A stretch of 64,000 nt of DNA from Pseudomonas putida. Its GTDB lineage: Bacteria; Pseudomonadota; Gammaproteobacteria; Pseudomonadales; Pseudomonadaceae. The stretch is taken from NCBI RefSeq assembly GCF_004357765.1, contig NZ_SMTE01000011.1, positions 62,001 to 126,000 on the forward strand, written 5' to 3'. This document shows, piece after piece, positions 19,480 through 27,278 of the stretch (position 1 is the first letter of the stretch; the number at the start of each line of letters is the position of its first letter). The notes under the pieces were generated by a model that was not told where the DNA came from, made no database searches, and saw nothing but the letters and a program-made list of their open reading frames with translations. The position numbers and the translations under genes are program-made.

Positions 19480-19495
19480 AGAGGTTCGAACCTCT
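19480..19495. promoter_or_regulatory. Perfect 16-bp palindrome upstream of the receptor gene
   Basis: The sequence agaggttcgaacctct is exactly self-complementary and ends 63 bases before the receptor start codon. It could be an operator for a dimeric regulator or a leader-RNA hairpin. No tRNA surrounds it despite the T-loop-like gttcgaa. Confidence 0.45.
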
Positions 19496-19558
19496 CGCCG
19501 CGGTGCAAGCGGAGCCGTTGCTGGTCTGTCCACTGCAACTTCAACTCAAAGGTGTGTC

Positions 19559-21736
19559 ATGAGCGGTATCAAAGGTGTGGGAAGCCCGCGACGGGTTCGG
19601 GGATGGTTGGTGCTGGGGCTGTTGGCGCCGTTCTCGCTGACGGCACTGGCCGAGACGGTGGCAACACAGGCAGCCACCGTCGATACTGCACTGGACCTGC
19701 CGGCCTTGACCATCGAGGGCAACCGCCTGTACGACATGCTGCCATCGGAGCAGACCGGCGGCTACAGTGTCGACGCCGCCACCGTGGGCACCAAAACCCC
19801 TGCCGCGCTCAAGGACATCCCCCAGTCGATCACCGTCTACACCCAGGACTACGTCAAGGATCGCCAGTTCGTGCACCTGGACGACCTGGCCAAGTACACC
19901 GCCGGCCTGCGGACCTTGACCAACGACAGCGGCCGCTCGTCGATCTACGCCCGTGGCTATGAATACAGCGAGTACAACATCGACGGCCTGCCAGCGCCGA
20001 TGGCCAGCATCTTCGGCACAGTACCCTCGCTGGCTGCTTTCGACCGCGTCGAAATCATGCGTGGCCCAGCCGGGCTGTTCAGCAGCACCAGCGAACTGGG
20101 CGGCATCGTCAACATGGTGCGCAAGCGCCCGACCGCCGAATTCCAGGGGCATGTCGAAGGCAGCTACGGCACCTGGGACACCAACCACGAGGAAATCGAC
20201 CTCAGCGGTCCATTGGACGAGGCGGGCCGGGTACGCGGGCGTTTCGTCGCCTCGCGTGACGACACCAATGGCGAGGTGGACTACAACGCCAACACCAGCA
20301 ACAGTTACTACGGCGCGCTGGACATCGACCTGGACGAAGACACCTTGCTGTCCTTCGGCCTGATCCACGAAGTGAAGAACATCACTCCGCACAATGGCTA
20401 TCCGGCCACACTGTCGGGCGAGGTGCCCGATTTCAGCCACTCCAAATTCCTCGGTGCCGACTGGAACTACTTCGACGGCAAGACCACCGACCTGGTCGCC
20501 GAGCTGACTCACCGCTTCGACAATGGTGGTTACGGCCGCATCGCCGCCCGTGGCTCGCACCGCGACACCAACTACCTGTATGGCTTCACCGCGACCAATG
20601 CCAAGACTGGCGCCAACTCGCTGCGTGCCAGTGCGCGGGACTTCACCCAGGACACCTACTCGCTCGACGCCAGCTACAGCCAGCCGTTCGAGACATTCGG
20701 CCAGGTCAGCGAATTCGTGGTCGGCACCGACTACAAGAACTACGACACCGAGTACCTCAACGGTTCCAGCACCCTCGGCACCATCGACGTCAACAGCTAT
20801 TCGCCGACTCAGTTCGCCAAGCCGTCGCCGAACTACAGCACTGAGACCGGTATGCAGGAAGAGGAATATGGCCTGTATTCCAAGGTCACTTTCCGCCCGG
20901 TCGAGCGTCTGGCGCTGATCGCCGGTGGCCGCTTCAGCTGGTATCGCGGTGATTTCTACACCACCACCCTGAGCAGCGGCTCGACCACTGAAGACGACAA
21001 GCGTGTCGACGGTCGCTTCACCCCGTACGGCGGCGTGGTCTATGACCTCACTGACACCCACGCGCTTTACGCCAGCTACTCGCAGGTGTTCAAGCCGCAG
21101 TCCGATACCGACAGCAATGGCCGGGTCCTCAAGCCACGGCAAGGCGAGCAGTACGAGTTCGGCCTCAAGAGCAGCTACTTCGGTGGCGACCTCAACACCC
21201 GTGTGTCGGTCTTCCGCCTGACCGACAAGAACCGCGCCACCACCGCATACGATGCTGACGGCGTCGACACCGGCTTCTCCGTGGCGTCCGGGAAAACCCG
21301 GGTCAAGGGTGCGGAAGTGGAAGTCAGCGGCAAGTTGGCGCAGAACTGGGAAGTGTTGGCCGGCTACACCTGGATGCAGACCGACACGGTCAAGGGCGAT
21401 GCCGAGACCACGTTCTTCATCATGCCGCGCAACCAGGCCTCGCTGTGGACCAAATACACCGTCGACCAAGGTCCGCTGAACGGCTTGGCCATCGGCGGCG
21501 GGGTTTCGGCCATGAGCAGCTTCTACGCCGAGAACGGCGGCGTGCGCATCGATGCGCCGGGTTATGCCACCGTCGATGCCATGTTGTCCTACCCGGTCAC
21601 CGACAAGCTCACGGCCACCTTCAACGTCAACAACCTGTTCGACCGGGATTATCTGTCGCGGGTGGGCTCGACCTCGACCTTCAACTTCTACGGCCCATCG
21701 CGCAGCATGAGCGTGGGTGCTCGCTACGACTTCTGA
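19559..21736 (+). CDS. TonB-dependent siderophore receptor, FhuE/FpvA-like
   Basis: The 725-residue protein has an N-terminal signal peptide with a hydrophobic core (GWLVLGLLAPFSLTALA, cleavage near 31). Then come the plug domain (PAALKDIPQSITVYTQDYVK, YARGYEYSEYNIDGLPAP, DRVEIMRGPAGLFS) and a barrel ending in SVGARYDF. The plug motifs are those of FhuE-type ferric hydroxamate and pyoverdine-like receptors rather than PfeA. There is no N-terminal FecA-type signalling domain, which fits control by the divergent two-component system rather than a sigma/anti-sigma pair. The frame is open upstream, but ATG 19559 creates the signal peptide. Confidence 0.88.
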   Translation: MSGIKGVGSPRRVRGWLVLGLLAPFSLTALAETVATQAATVDTALDLPALTIEGNRLYDMLPSEQTGGYSVDAATVGTKTPAALKDIPQSITVYTQDYVKDRQFVHLDDLAKYTAGLRTLTNDSGRSSIYARGYEYSEYNIDGLPAPMASIFGTVPSLAAFDRVEIMRGPAGLFSSTSELGGIVNMVRKRPTAEFQGHVEGSYGTWDTNHEEIDLSGPLDEAGRVRGRFVASRDDTNGEVDYNANTSNSYYGALDIDLDEDTLLSFGLIHEVKNITPHNGYPATLSGEVPDFSHSKFLGADWNYFDGKTTDLVAELTHRFDNGGYGRIAARGSHRDTNYLYGFTATNAKTGANSLRASARDFTQDTYSLDASYSQPFETFGQVSEFVVGTDYKNYDTEYLNGSSTLGTIDVNSYSPTQFAKPSPNYSTETGMQEEEYGLYSKVTFRPVERLALIAGGRFSWYRGDFYTTTLSSGSTTEDDKRVDGRFTPYGGVVYDLTDTHALYASYSQVFKPQSDTDSNGRVLKPRQGEQYEFGLKSSYFGGDLNTRVSVFRLTDKNRATTAYDADGVDTGFSVASGKTRVKGAEVEVSGKLAQNWEVLAGYTWMQTDTVKGDAETTFFIMPRNQASLWTKYTVDQGPLNGLAIGGGVSAMSSFYAENGGVRIDAPGYATVDAMLSYPVTDKLTATFNVNNLFDRDYLSRVGSTSTFNFYGPSRSMSVGARYDF

Positions 21737-21902
21737 TCCTTGCCCATTGCTGTGCCCGCGGTTCACGCAAGTGTTAACCCGAGCACAGCTTGGACATCGG
21801 CCATTGTTATCGACGGCCTGTTTGTTGTGAGTGGCGACCTCTCGGCTTGGCAGGTCGATGTTCAGCCACTTCAATACAGGCCTTTCAACCGGGACGATTA
21901 CC

Positions 21903-22568
21903 ATGACCACACCTGAAAACCCGGACTCGCTGTCCAACCTGAGCGGCTCGCTCAGTGCTGAATACGATCAATCCCGCGCGGCCCAGCGCGACCGCGTGAT
22001 CGCCGAACTCAAGCAAGTGATCGAGCGTGTACCCGAACAGACCGAACTCACCAACTCGCGCCGCTACAAGGTGTGGGGGCCGGTGCTGCTGTTGGCATCG
22101 CTAGGTATGCTTGCCCTGGCCGTCAACATGGGCAAGACCGGCATGATCGTGGCGGCCTTGTTCCTGGCGGCGGTCTTCGCCGCGGTGACCTGGCAGCATC
22201 GCAATGCTGGCACCCACGTGTTCATGCGCCTGACCCGTCGCCAGCTGTTCGTCGACACTCTGGATACGCCGGTCGACCTGGCCCAGGTCGAGGATGTGGC
22301 GATCAAGGACGAAGGCCTGGTCACGATGCAGACCCTGAACATGAGCGACGAAGCGGTGCTGCCGGATCATCGTGTGGCGCGGCTGCAGTTCTTCGGTAAC
22401 CAGGCAATGGTGTTGAGAAAACCCCGTCTGCAACTGCGCATCATGTCCGCCGGTCTGGCCATCGGCGGCCGTAAGCTGGACAACGAAGAAGCGCTGGCAT
22501 TGCTGGCGGCCTACCGCGACGCGGCCCATGCCCAACGTCAGCTCGAGGCAGTGCTTGCCGATGGATGA
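21903..22568 (+). CDS. Two-helix membrane protein with PH-like C-terminal domain (tandem paralogue A)
   Basis: I do not recognise a named family. The 221-residue protein has a polar N-terminus (1-55), a membrane hairpin (about 57-75 and 79-97), then a beta-rich soluble part starting RLTRRQLFVDTL (109-120) with the DLAQVEDVAI pattern that recalls bacterial PH-like domains. It ends in a helix reading AYRDAAHAQRQLEAV (203-217). Its architecture repeats in the next gene, whose start overlaps its end by eight bases. It lies 166 bases after the siderophore receptor on the same strand. Confidence 0.7.
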   Translation: MTTPENPDSLSNLSGSLSAEYDQSRAAQRDRVIAELKQVIERVPEQTELTNSRRYKVWGPVLLLASLGMLALAVNMGKTGMIVAALFLAAVFAAVTWQHRNAGTHVFMRLTRRQLFVDTLDTPVDLAQVEDVAIKDEGLVTMQTLNMSDEAVLPDHRVARLQFFGNQAMVLRKPRLQLRIMSAGLAIGGRKLDNEEALALLAAYRDAAHAQRQLEAVLADG

Positions 22569-23223
22569 AGGCGAACGCGAAGCGCATCTGGATTATCTGC
22601 AGGCCTGTGCCGATGGACCGAGCGCGTCCCTGGAGATCCATGAGCGCTCGCTGGGCAAGGCGCTGGTGTGCGCCGTGTTGGCCTTGTCGGTGGCTGCCGT
22701 CGGCCTGTGGCTGACCAGCCTGCCGCTGTTATTCGGCCCGCAGACCGCGGCGCCGGTCAAATGGCTGCTGTGGGGCTGTGGTCTGCCGTTGCTCGCGGCA
22801 GGTCTGGCCGGGTTGGCCTTGGCCGAGGCGCTGCGCCGCCGCCACGGCAAACGGGTGCTGGACATCACCCCCGACACCCTGTGCTTTGCCAATTCGCCCG
22901 CGCCCATACCCTGGCATACCTTCGATGCATTCGACATCGATCAGCGCCACCTCAGTACTTTGGTGGTGTTTTCGGTCTCGGCATCCAGTCGTGCCCCTGA
23001 ATTGTATCCCGCCTGCTACAAGTCGCTGGTGACACCCGATGCCTCCCCCCTGGCCGGCGGTCTGCGGGTCAAGGTGTGGGCGTGCACACCGACCCTGGCC
23101 GGCAGGGCATTGGCCTTCGAGGAACTGACCGACCTGTTGTACGCCTACCTTGAAGCCGCCCAGGCGCGGCGCACTCTGGGACAGTTGTTCCCAGCCGTGG
23201 AGCGGCTCGGCGCCCAGGGATGA
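22561..23223 (+). CDS. Two-helix membrane protein (tandem paralogue B)
   Basis: The 220-residue product has the same order of parts as the preceding gene: a polar leader, two membrane segments (about 33-57 and 67-90), a beta-type region beginning LDITPDTLCFANSPAPIPWH (100-119) and a C-terminal helix LLYAYLEAAQARRTLGQLF. Overall identity to its neighbour looks low, so they seem to be old paralogues. ATG 22561 lies inside the end of the preceding gene, implying translational coupling. The function is unknown; a paired membrane complex is plausible. Confidence 0.7.
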   Translation: MDEGEREAHLDYLQACADGPSASLEIHERSLGKALVCAVLALSVAAVGLWLTSLPLLFGPQTAAPVKWLLWGCGLPLLAAGLAGLALAEALRRRHGKRVLDITPDTLCFANSPAPIPWHTFDAFDIDQRHLSTLVVFSVSASSRAPELYPACYKSLVTPDASPLAGGLRVKVWACTPTLAGRALAFEELTDLLYAYLEAAQARRTLGQLFPAVERLGAQG

Positions 23224-23268
23224 GTCGCGCGCAGGACGAGGCGCAGCGAAATCGGCACCCGGTCTTCT

Positions 23269-24630
23269 TCAGGTGATGAGGTGGATGGCAAGTCCGACCA
23301 GCGCGCTAGCGATCAGCACTTGGATCACGCTTCGCTTGTAGCGCAACAGCGCGATGGCAGCTGCGCCAGCAATCAGCGCAGACGGCCACTCGAACGCACC
23401 GGCGAAGCCATTCGGCCAGAGGACGTGATAGCCGAAGAAAAGCGCCAGGTTGAAGATCACGCCGACCACCGCTGCGGTGATGCCGGTCAAGGGTGCGGTG
23501 AACTTCAACGCGTTATGGGTCGATTCCACCAGAGGGCCTCCAGCCAGGATGAAAAGGAAGGAGGGAAGGAAGGTGAACCAGGTCACGAGGCTAGCGGCGA
23601 TGGCCCCGGCGACGAACGGAGGATAGGCCTCGAACATGGGGTGGAGGTAGCCGCCGACGAACCCTACGAATGCGACCACCATGATCAGCGGGCCAGGCGT
23701 GGTTTCGCCCAACGCCAGGCCGTCGATCATCTGGCTGGGCGAGAGCCAACCGTACTGGCCCACTGCCCCTTGATACACGTAAGGCAATACCGCGTAGGCG
23801 CCGCCGAAGGTCAGCAATGCCGCTTTGCTGAAGAACCAGCCCATGCGCGTCAGCGTCCCGTCCCAACCAAAGGCCGCCACCAGCAGGCCCATGGGCAGCA
23901 ACCACAGGCCAGCACCGACGAATAACAAGCGCAGCAGGCGCGTCCAGTGAAAGCGAGCATGCGCCGGGATCGCTGTATCATCGTCAATCAGAGCACGGCC
24001 ATGGCGGGCCGTGGCGGCCCGCTGGCCACCGCCCAAGGCAAATTGGTCCGGCAGCAGGCGACCGCCGAAGTAACCGACAAGGCCGGCAGCCAGCACGATG
24101 AGCGGAAAGGGTAGATGTAACGCAAAGATGGCCACGAACGAGGCTGCCGCGATCGCCCATAGCCAGGCATTCTTCAGCACTCGGGTGCCGATACGGTGGG
24201 CGGCATGTACCACAATCGCGGTCACCGCCGGTTTGATGCCATAGAGGATGCCGGCGACCGCGGGTACCTCGCCAAACGCAAGGTACAGCCATGACAAGCC
24301 GATCAGGATGAACAATGACGGTAGCACGAACAACGTCCCTGCAATGATTCCGCCCCAGGAGCGATGCATCAACCAGCCGATGTACGTTGCCAGCTGTTGC
24401 GCCTCGGGCCCAGGTAGCAACATGCAGTAGTTGAGTGCATGCAGGAATCGCTTTTCACTGATCCAGCGGCGGCGTTCCACCAGTTCCTGATGCATGATCG
24501 AAATCTGCCCCGCAGGGCCGCCAAAACTGATCAACCCCAGTTTCAGCCAGAACAGGAACGCTTCGTACAATCCAACGGCCCGTGGTTCGGTCTCAGGCTG
24601 TTCGTGGCTGTGAGGAGTGGGATTGGCCAT
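23269..24630 (-). CDS. chrA: Chromate transporter ChrA
   Basis: This is a 453-residue, two-domain (long-chain) CHR protein with about ten to twelve hydrophobic segments. The N-terminal half shows the signature FWLKLGLISFGGPAGQISIM and LLPGPEAQQLATYIGW. The C-terminal half repeats it as FFSKAALLTFGGAYAVLPYV and ALGETTPGPLIMVVAFVGF. ChrA proteins extrude chromate from the cytoplasm, and some act on sulfate-related anions. No chrB or chrR regulator is adjacent, so dedicated chromate induction is not evident. Confidence 0.9.
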   Translation of the reverse strand: MANPTPHSHEQPETEPRAVGLYEAFLFWLKLGLISFGGPAGQISIMHQELVERRRWISEKRFLHALNYCMLLPGPEAQQLATYIGWLMHRSWGGIIAGTLFVLPSLFILIGLSWLYLAFGEVPAVAGILYGIKPAVTAIVVHAAHRIGTRVLKNAWLWAIAAASFVAIFALHLPFPLIVLAAGLVGYFGGRLLPDQFALGGGQRAATARHGRALIDDDTAIPAHARFHWTRLLRLLFVGAGLWLLPMGLLVAAFGWDGTLTRMGWFFSKAALLTFGGAYAVLPYVYQGAVGQYGWLSPSQMIDGLALGETTPGPLIMVVAFVGFVGGYLHPMFEAYPPFVAGAIAASLVTWFTFLPSFLFILAGGPLVESTHNALKFTAPLTGITAAVVGVIFNLALFFGYHVLWPNGFAGAFEWPSALIAGAAAIALLRYKRSVIQVLIASALVGLAIHLIT

Positions 24631-24732
24631 TGGTAGAGATCTGAACTGGAAATGTCATTAACCCTACCTTAGCCCTGCGCTTGGTCCCGTGGGTGAATGG
24701 CGCAGAGGTTCAGGGGGACTTTCGGTCGGGCA

Positions 24733-24758
24733 TTAAAAAGCCGGCTTGTGGCCGGCTT
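24733..24758 (-). terminator. Rho-independent terminator of the candidate small RNA
   Basis: Stem aagccggc / gccggctt with a 5-base loop, followed on the minus strand by TTTTTAA. This is a classic intrinsic terminator. Confidence 0.8.
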
Positions 24759-24903
24759 CTCGGGGACGGTCTTGGCTAATTTTTGGTAAGCCGCAACCGC
24801 CTTAATCGTGTGGCCATCAAGGGCCGAATAGAAATGGCGAACGACCGTGTGGGACGTTGCCGAGCCCTCTGGATCGCGGCTTGCGCCGGTCGGGGCTGAA
24901 GTG
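24733..24903 (-). ncRNA. Candidate small RNA, possibly PhrS-like
   Basis: On the minus strand a -10-like TATGCT (24910-24915) is followed about 170 bases later by a strong intrinsic terminator. An internal frame reads VVRHFYSALDGHTIKAVAAY and continues KLAKTVPEKPAT; from memory this resembles the short peptide frame carried by Pseudomonas PhrS, an Hfq-binding RNA that activates pqsR translation in P. aeruginosa. Here the frame lacks a good start codon (ACG where one would expect GTG or ATG) and has no stop before the terminator, so an RNA role is more likely. The identity with PhrS is tentative and the 5' end is inferred. Confidence 0.45.
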
Positions 24904-24951
24904 GCGCGTAGCATACAAGGGCTGGCGCCAGATGCCCAGCAAAAATTGCCA

Positions 24952-25662
24952 TTAGCAGGGGCCCCCCGGGCGCTGGCCGCGAAAATGCGACCAATGGAAC
25001 ACCCAGCCGAGGACCTGCAGCCTTTGGGCCTGGCGCTGTACCTGGGTATAGCGCTCGGTTGCGTACTGGTTGCGGTCGTGGCTGTGCAGGCACAAGGTGC
25101 CTTGCTGGCCCAGGCTGAGGCTGTTCACCCGGAGCACGCCGTCGTGCAGCAGCGCATAGGTCTCGCCTTCGATCACCTGGGTCAGGCTACGGTCGATGGC
25201 GACGATCGCGCCACTGGGGATCAGCGGCGCCATGTTGCTGCCGGGCATGGCCACGCAGATGGCCGCCTCGCTGGAAATCCCCAAGGTCTGCAGCGCCTGG
25301 GCCTGCAGCGGCAGGTAGTTGCCTGGCACTGGCACCAGCGAGCCTTCGTACAACGCATGCAGGGGCACCTGCTGGATGTAGCCGCTCTGGGCGCCGAGCA
25401 GGGCCGGCGCTTCGATCGGTTGCGGACCCGGCAGGCCACTGCGCAGCATCGGCGCCGGGTGCTTCGGGCCTTCGCCATTCTGCAACCAGCGTCGGTTCAC
25501 GCAGAACACGTCGGCCAGTTCATCGAGGCGAGCGAAGGGGATGCCTCGCTTGTACCAATTGTTGACGTGCTGCGGCGAGATACCGCGCTGGGCAGCGAAA
25601 TCGGAAGAGGTCAGCCCACACTCCTGGAGCAGGGCCTTTAGGCGTTCACCGGATCTGTTCAT
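24952..25662 (-). CDS. XRE-HTH/S24 repressor with apparently missing catalytic lysine
   Basis: The 236-residue protein has an N-terminal helix-turn-helix (SSDFAAQRGISPQHVNNWYKRG, about residues 19-40) and a C-terminal LexA/CI-like S24 domain. The serine site is intact in PGSNMAPLIPSG, but 38 residues on, where LexA has TVKRL and lambda CI has TFKKL, this protein reads LRVNSL: Asn replaces the catalytic Lys. If the alignment is right it should not self-cleave after SOS induction and may be a constitutive or ligand-regulated repressor. A TAAGA-N5-TCTTA dyad lies 78 bases upstream. No phage genes are nearby. Confidence 0.8.
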   Translation of the reverse strand: MNRSGERLKALLQECGLTSSDFAAQRGISPQHVNNWYKRGIPFARLDELADVFCVNRRWLQNGEGPKHPAPMLRSGLPGPQPIEAPALLGAQSGYIQQVPLHALYEGSLVPVPGNYLPLQAQALQTLGISSEAAICVAMPGSNMAPLIPSGAIVAIDRSLTQVIEGETYALLHDGVLRVNSLSLGQQGTLCLHSHDRNQYATERYTQVQRQAQRLQVLGWVFHWSHFRGQRPGGPC

Positions 25663-25739
25663 GGACCGAGTGTAGCGTCGGCGTACGCGCAGGGAAATGA
25701 ACCGGATGTTGATGCGAAAAGTCGGAAAAAGCCTCTATG

Positions 25740-25754
25740 TAAGACAATTTCTTA
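25740..25754. promoter_or_regulatory. Candidate operator dyad upstream of the S24 regulator
   Basis: TAAGA-CAATT-TCTTA is a perfect 5-base inverted repeat with a 5-base AT-rich spacer, the size typical of CI-type repressor half-sites. It lies between the regulator start (25662) and the ppa terminator, so autoregulation is a reasonable guess. Confidence 0.4.
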
Positions 25755-25793
25755 GGACGCGGTAGGATTTTCGCCATGCAGGCGGCCGATGCC

Positions 25794-25820
25794 ATAAAAA
25801 AACCCCGCCGGAGCGGGGTT
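25794..25820 (-). terminator. Rho-independent terminator of ppa
   Basis: The minus strand reads AACCCCGC-TCCG-GCGGGGTT followed by a run of T residues, 16 bases after the ppa stop codon. Confidence 0.9.
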
Positions 25821-25835
25821 GTTTCGCGATCGGGA

Positions 25836-26363
25836 TCAGCCCTTGTAGGCAGCGACCGATTTGGTGATCGCGGCACGGGCGGCGTCGGCGCCTTCCCAGC
25901 CTTCGATCTTGACCCACTTGCCCTTCTCCAGATCCTTGTAGTTGGCGAAGAAGTGCTCGATCTGCTGGATCAGCAGGGCAGGCAGGTCGGTGTATTCCTT
26001 GACGTCGACGTACAGCTGCGACAGCTTGTCGTGCGGTACCGCGATGACCTTGGCGTCGCCGCCGCCGTCGTCGGTCATGTTCAGAACGCCGACCGGACGG
26101 GCACGGATCACCGAGCCTGGCGCGACCGGATACGGGGTGACCACCAGCACGTCCAGCGGATCACCGTCGTCGGCCAGGGTGTTGGGGATGAAGCCGTAGT
26201 TGGCCGGGTAGAACATCGGGGTGGCCATGAAACGGTCGACGAACAGGGTGTCGCTGTCCTTGTCGATCTCGTATTTGATCGGCGCATGGTTGGCCGGAAT
26301 TTCGATGGCGACGTAGATGTCGTTCGGCAGGTCTTTGCCAGCCGGAATCTTGCTGTAGCTCAT
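25836..26363 (-). CDS. ppa: Inorganic pyrophosphatase
   Basis: Family I soluble pyrophosphatase, 175 residues, hydrolysing pyrophosphate from biosynthetic reactions. The active-site signature [10 protein letters not shown] and neighbouring [14 protein letters not shown] supply the Mg2+-binding aspartates, with [16 protein letters not shown] near the N-terminus. It is monocistronic: its own terminator follows, and 92 bases separate it from the upstream mtfA gene. Confidence 0.97.
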
Positions 26364-26455
26364 TGGGCGATGCCCCCGTGTCTGTTCAAAAAGTGGCGGC
26401 GATTATAGGCATATTCCGCGCAGGGCTGCCACGCTTAGGCGGACGCGCGGGGGTA

Positions 26456-27271
26456 TCAGGCGTGGCTTTCGCGATAGTCCGGATGTTCGGCCTGCAGACG
26501 CTGCAGGCGCTCGAGCGGGGCTTGGCGGTAGAACAGCGCAAGTTGGCCATAGACCTGTGGATAGGCCTGCTGCAACAGGTCGGGCGCGCTGAAGAAATAC
26601 TCGCTGGTGACCGCGAAGAATTCTGCCGGGTTTTCCGCTGCGTAGGGATCGATGATGGTGTCAGTGTCGGGGTCGGCATCGAGCTGGCGGTTGAGATCAT
26701 CGTAAGCCTGTTGCATCACCTTGGCCCAGGTCTCGACATGCATGTCCCGGTGCAGGGGCGGTAGGCCGTTGGCGTCACCGTTGAGCATGTCGAGCTTGTG
26801 CGCCAGCTCGTGGATGACCAGGTTGTAGGCATCCCAGCCGCCGCTGGCCAGCACCCCATGCCAGGCGAGGATCACCGGGCCTTGCTGCCAGGCCTCGCCG
26901 CTGTGCTCGCCATCCCAGACGTGTTCCACGCCGCTGGCGTCGCGGTGGCGCTGGGGGCTCTTGAAGTCATCGGGGTAGAGGATGATCTCGTGGAAGCCCT
27001 GGTACCAGTTCAGCTCGCCCAGGTGCATCAGCGGCAGTTGTGCCTGGGCGGCGAGGTACAGGCGCTGCTCGTCGTCCAGTTCGACGCCGGGCAGGGTGGT
27101 CAGGTGCTTGTCGTGCAGGAACAGGACGCACGCTTCGCGCAACCAACGGTCTTCGGCCTGGCTGATGCCATCGAGCAGGGGCAGGCGCTCGCGGATCGCC
27201 TGCCACAGTTGTGGGTCGATTGGGTAGCGCGCCAGGGTGCGCTTGCGCCGCCAGGCGCTCAACGACCACAT
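26456..27271 (-). CDS. mtfA: MtfA-like zinc metallopeptidase (M90 family)
   Basis: The 271-residue cytoplasmic protein carries the zinc site HELAHKLDMLNG (HExxH in the last third of the molecule) and the downstream Glu region AENPAEFFAVTSEYFF. In E. coli MtfA binds the Mlc repressor and has aminopeptidase activity, linking it to glucose PTS control. Pseudomonas lacks that exact PTS setting, so the partner here is open. It is seven bases after the DedA gene on the same strand, and the two are probably co-transcribed. Confidence 0.9.
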   Translation of the reverse strand: MWSLSAWRRKRTLARYPIDPQLWQAIRERLPLLDGISQAEDRWLREACVLFLHDKHLTTLPGVELDDEQRLYLAAQAQLPLMHLGELNWYQGFHEIILYPDDFKSPQRHRDASGVEHVWDGEHSGEAWQQGPVILAWHGVLASGGWDAYNLVIHELAHKLDMLNGDANGLPPLHRDMHVETWAKVMQQAYDDLNRQLDADPDTDTIIDPYAAENPAEFFAVTSEYFFSAPDLLQQAYPQVYGQLALFYRQAPLERLQRLQAEHPDYRESHA

Positions 27272-27278
27272 GGTGCGG

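Larger units (their letters stand above)
19204..19558. other. 355-base divergent control region between response regulator and receptor genes
   Basis: No convincing coding sequence is present, although the receptor frame stays open back to 19403. The region holds a Fur-like box (19212-19230), a 16-bp perfect palindrome (19480-19495) and an AT-rich stretch near 19364-19400. I could not place a confident -35/-10 pair for the receptor. Confidence 0.6.
24631..24951. other. Gap between chrA and the S24 regulator
   Basis: The 321-base interval contains a candidate small RNA with its terminator (24733-24903). No standard gene is supported. The remainder is chrA leader sequence (24631-24732 region) and the short space after the regulator stop codon. 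Confidence 0.5.

Noticed and set aside
19471-19500. Possible tRNA T-arm (gaggttcgaacctc) suggesting a tRNA gene or attachment site
   Set aside because: No acceptor, D or anticodon arms can be folded around it and no integrase or direct repeat is nearby; it is simply a palindrome.
19403-19558. In-frame N-terminal extension of the siderophore receptor by 52 residues
   Set aside because: It would bury the signal peptide inside the protein, has low-complexity composition, and the ATG at 19559 gives a normal Sec signal.
24669-24914. Minus-strand 81-codon reading frame between chrA and the S24 gene
   Set aside because: Its ATG overlaps the putative -10 element and its end lies beyond a strong terminator, so it cannot be translated as a unit from the inferred transcript; only the internal conserved-looking segment is of interest.
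24952-25662. Prophage remnant suggested by a CI-like repressor
   Set aside because: No integrase, cro, structural or lysis genes and no attachment repeats occur nearby; flanks are ordinary core genes.
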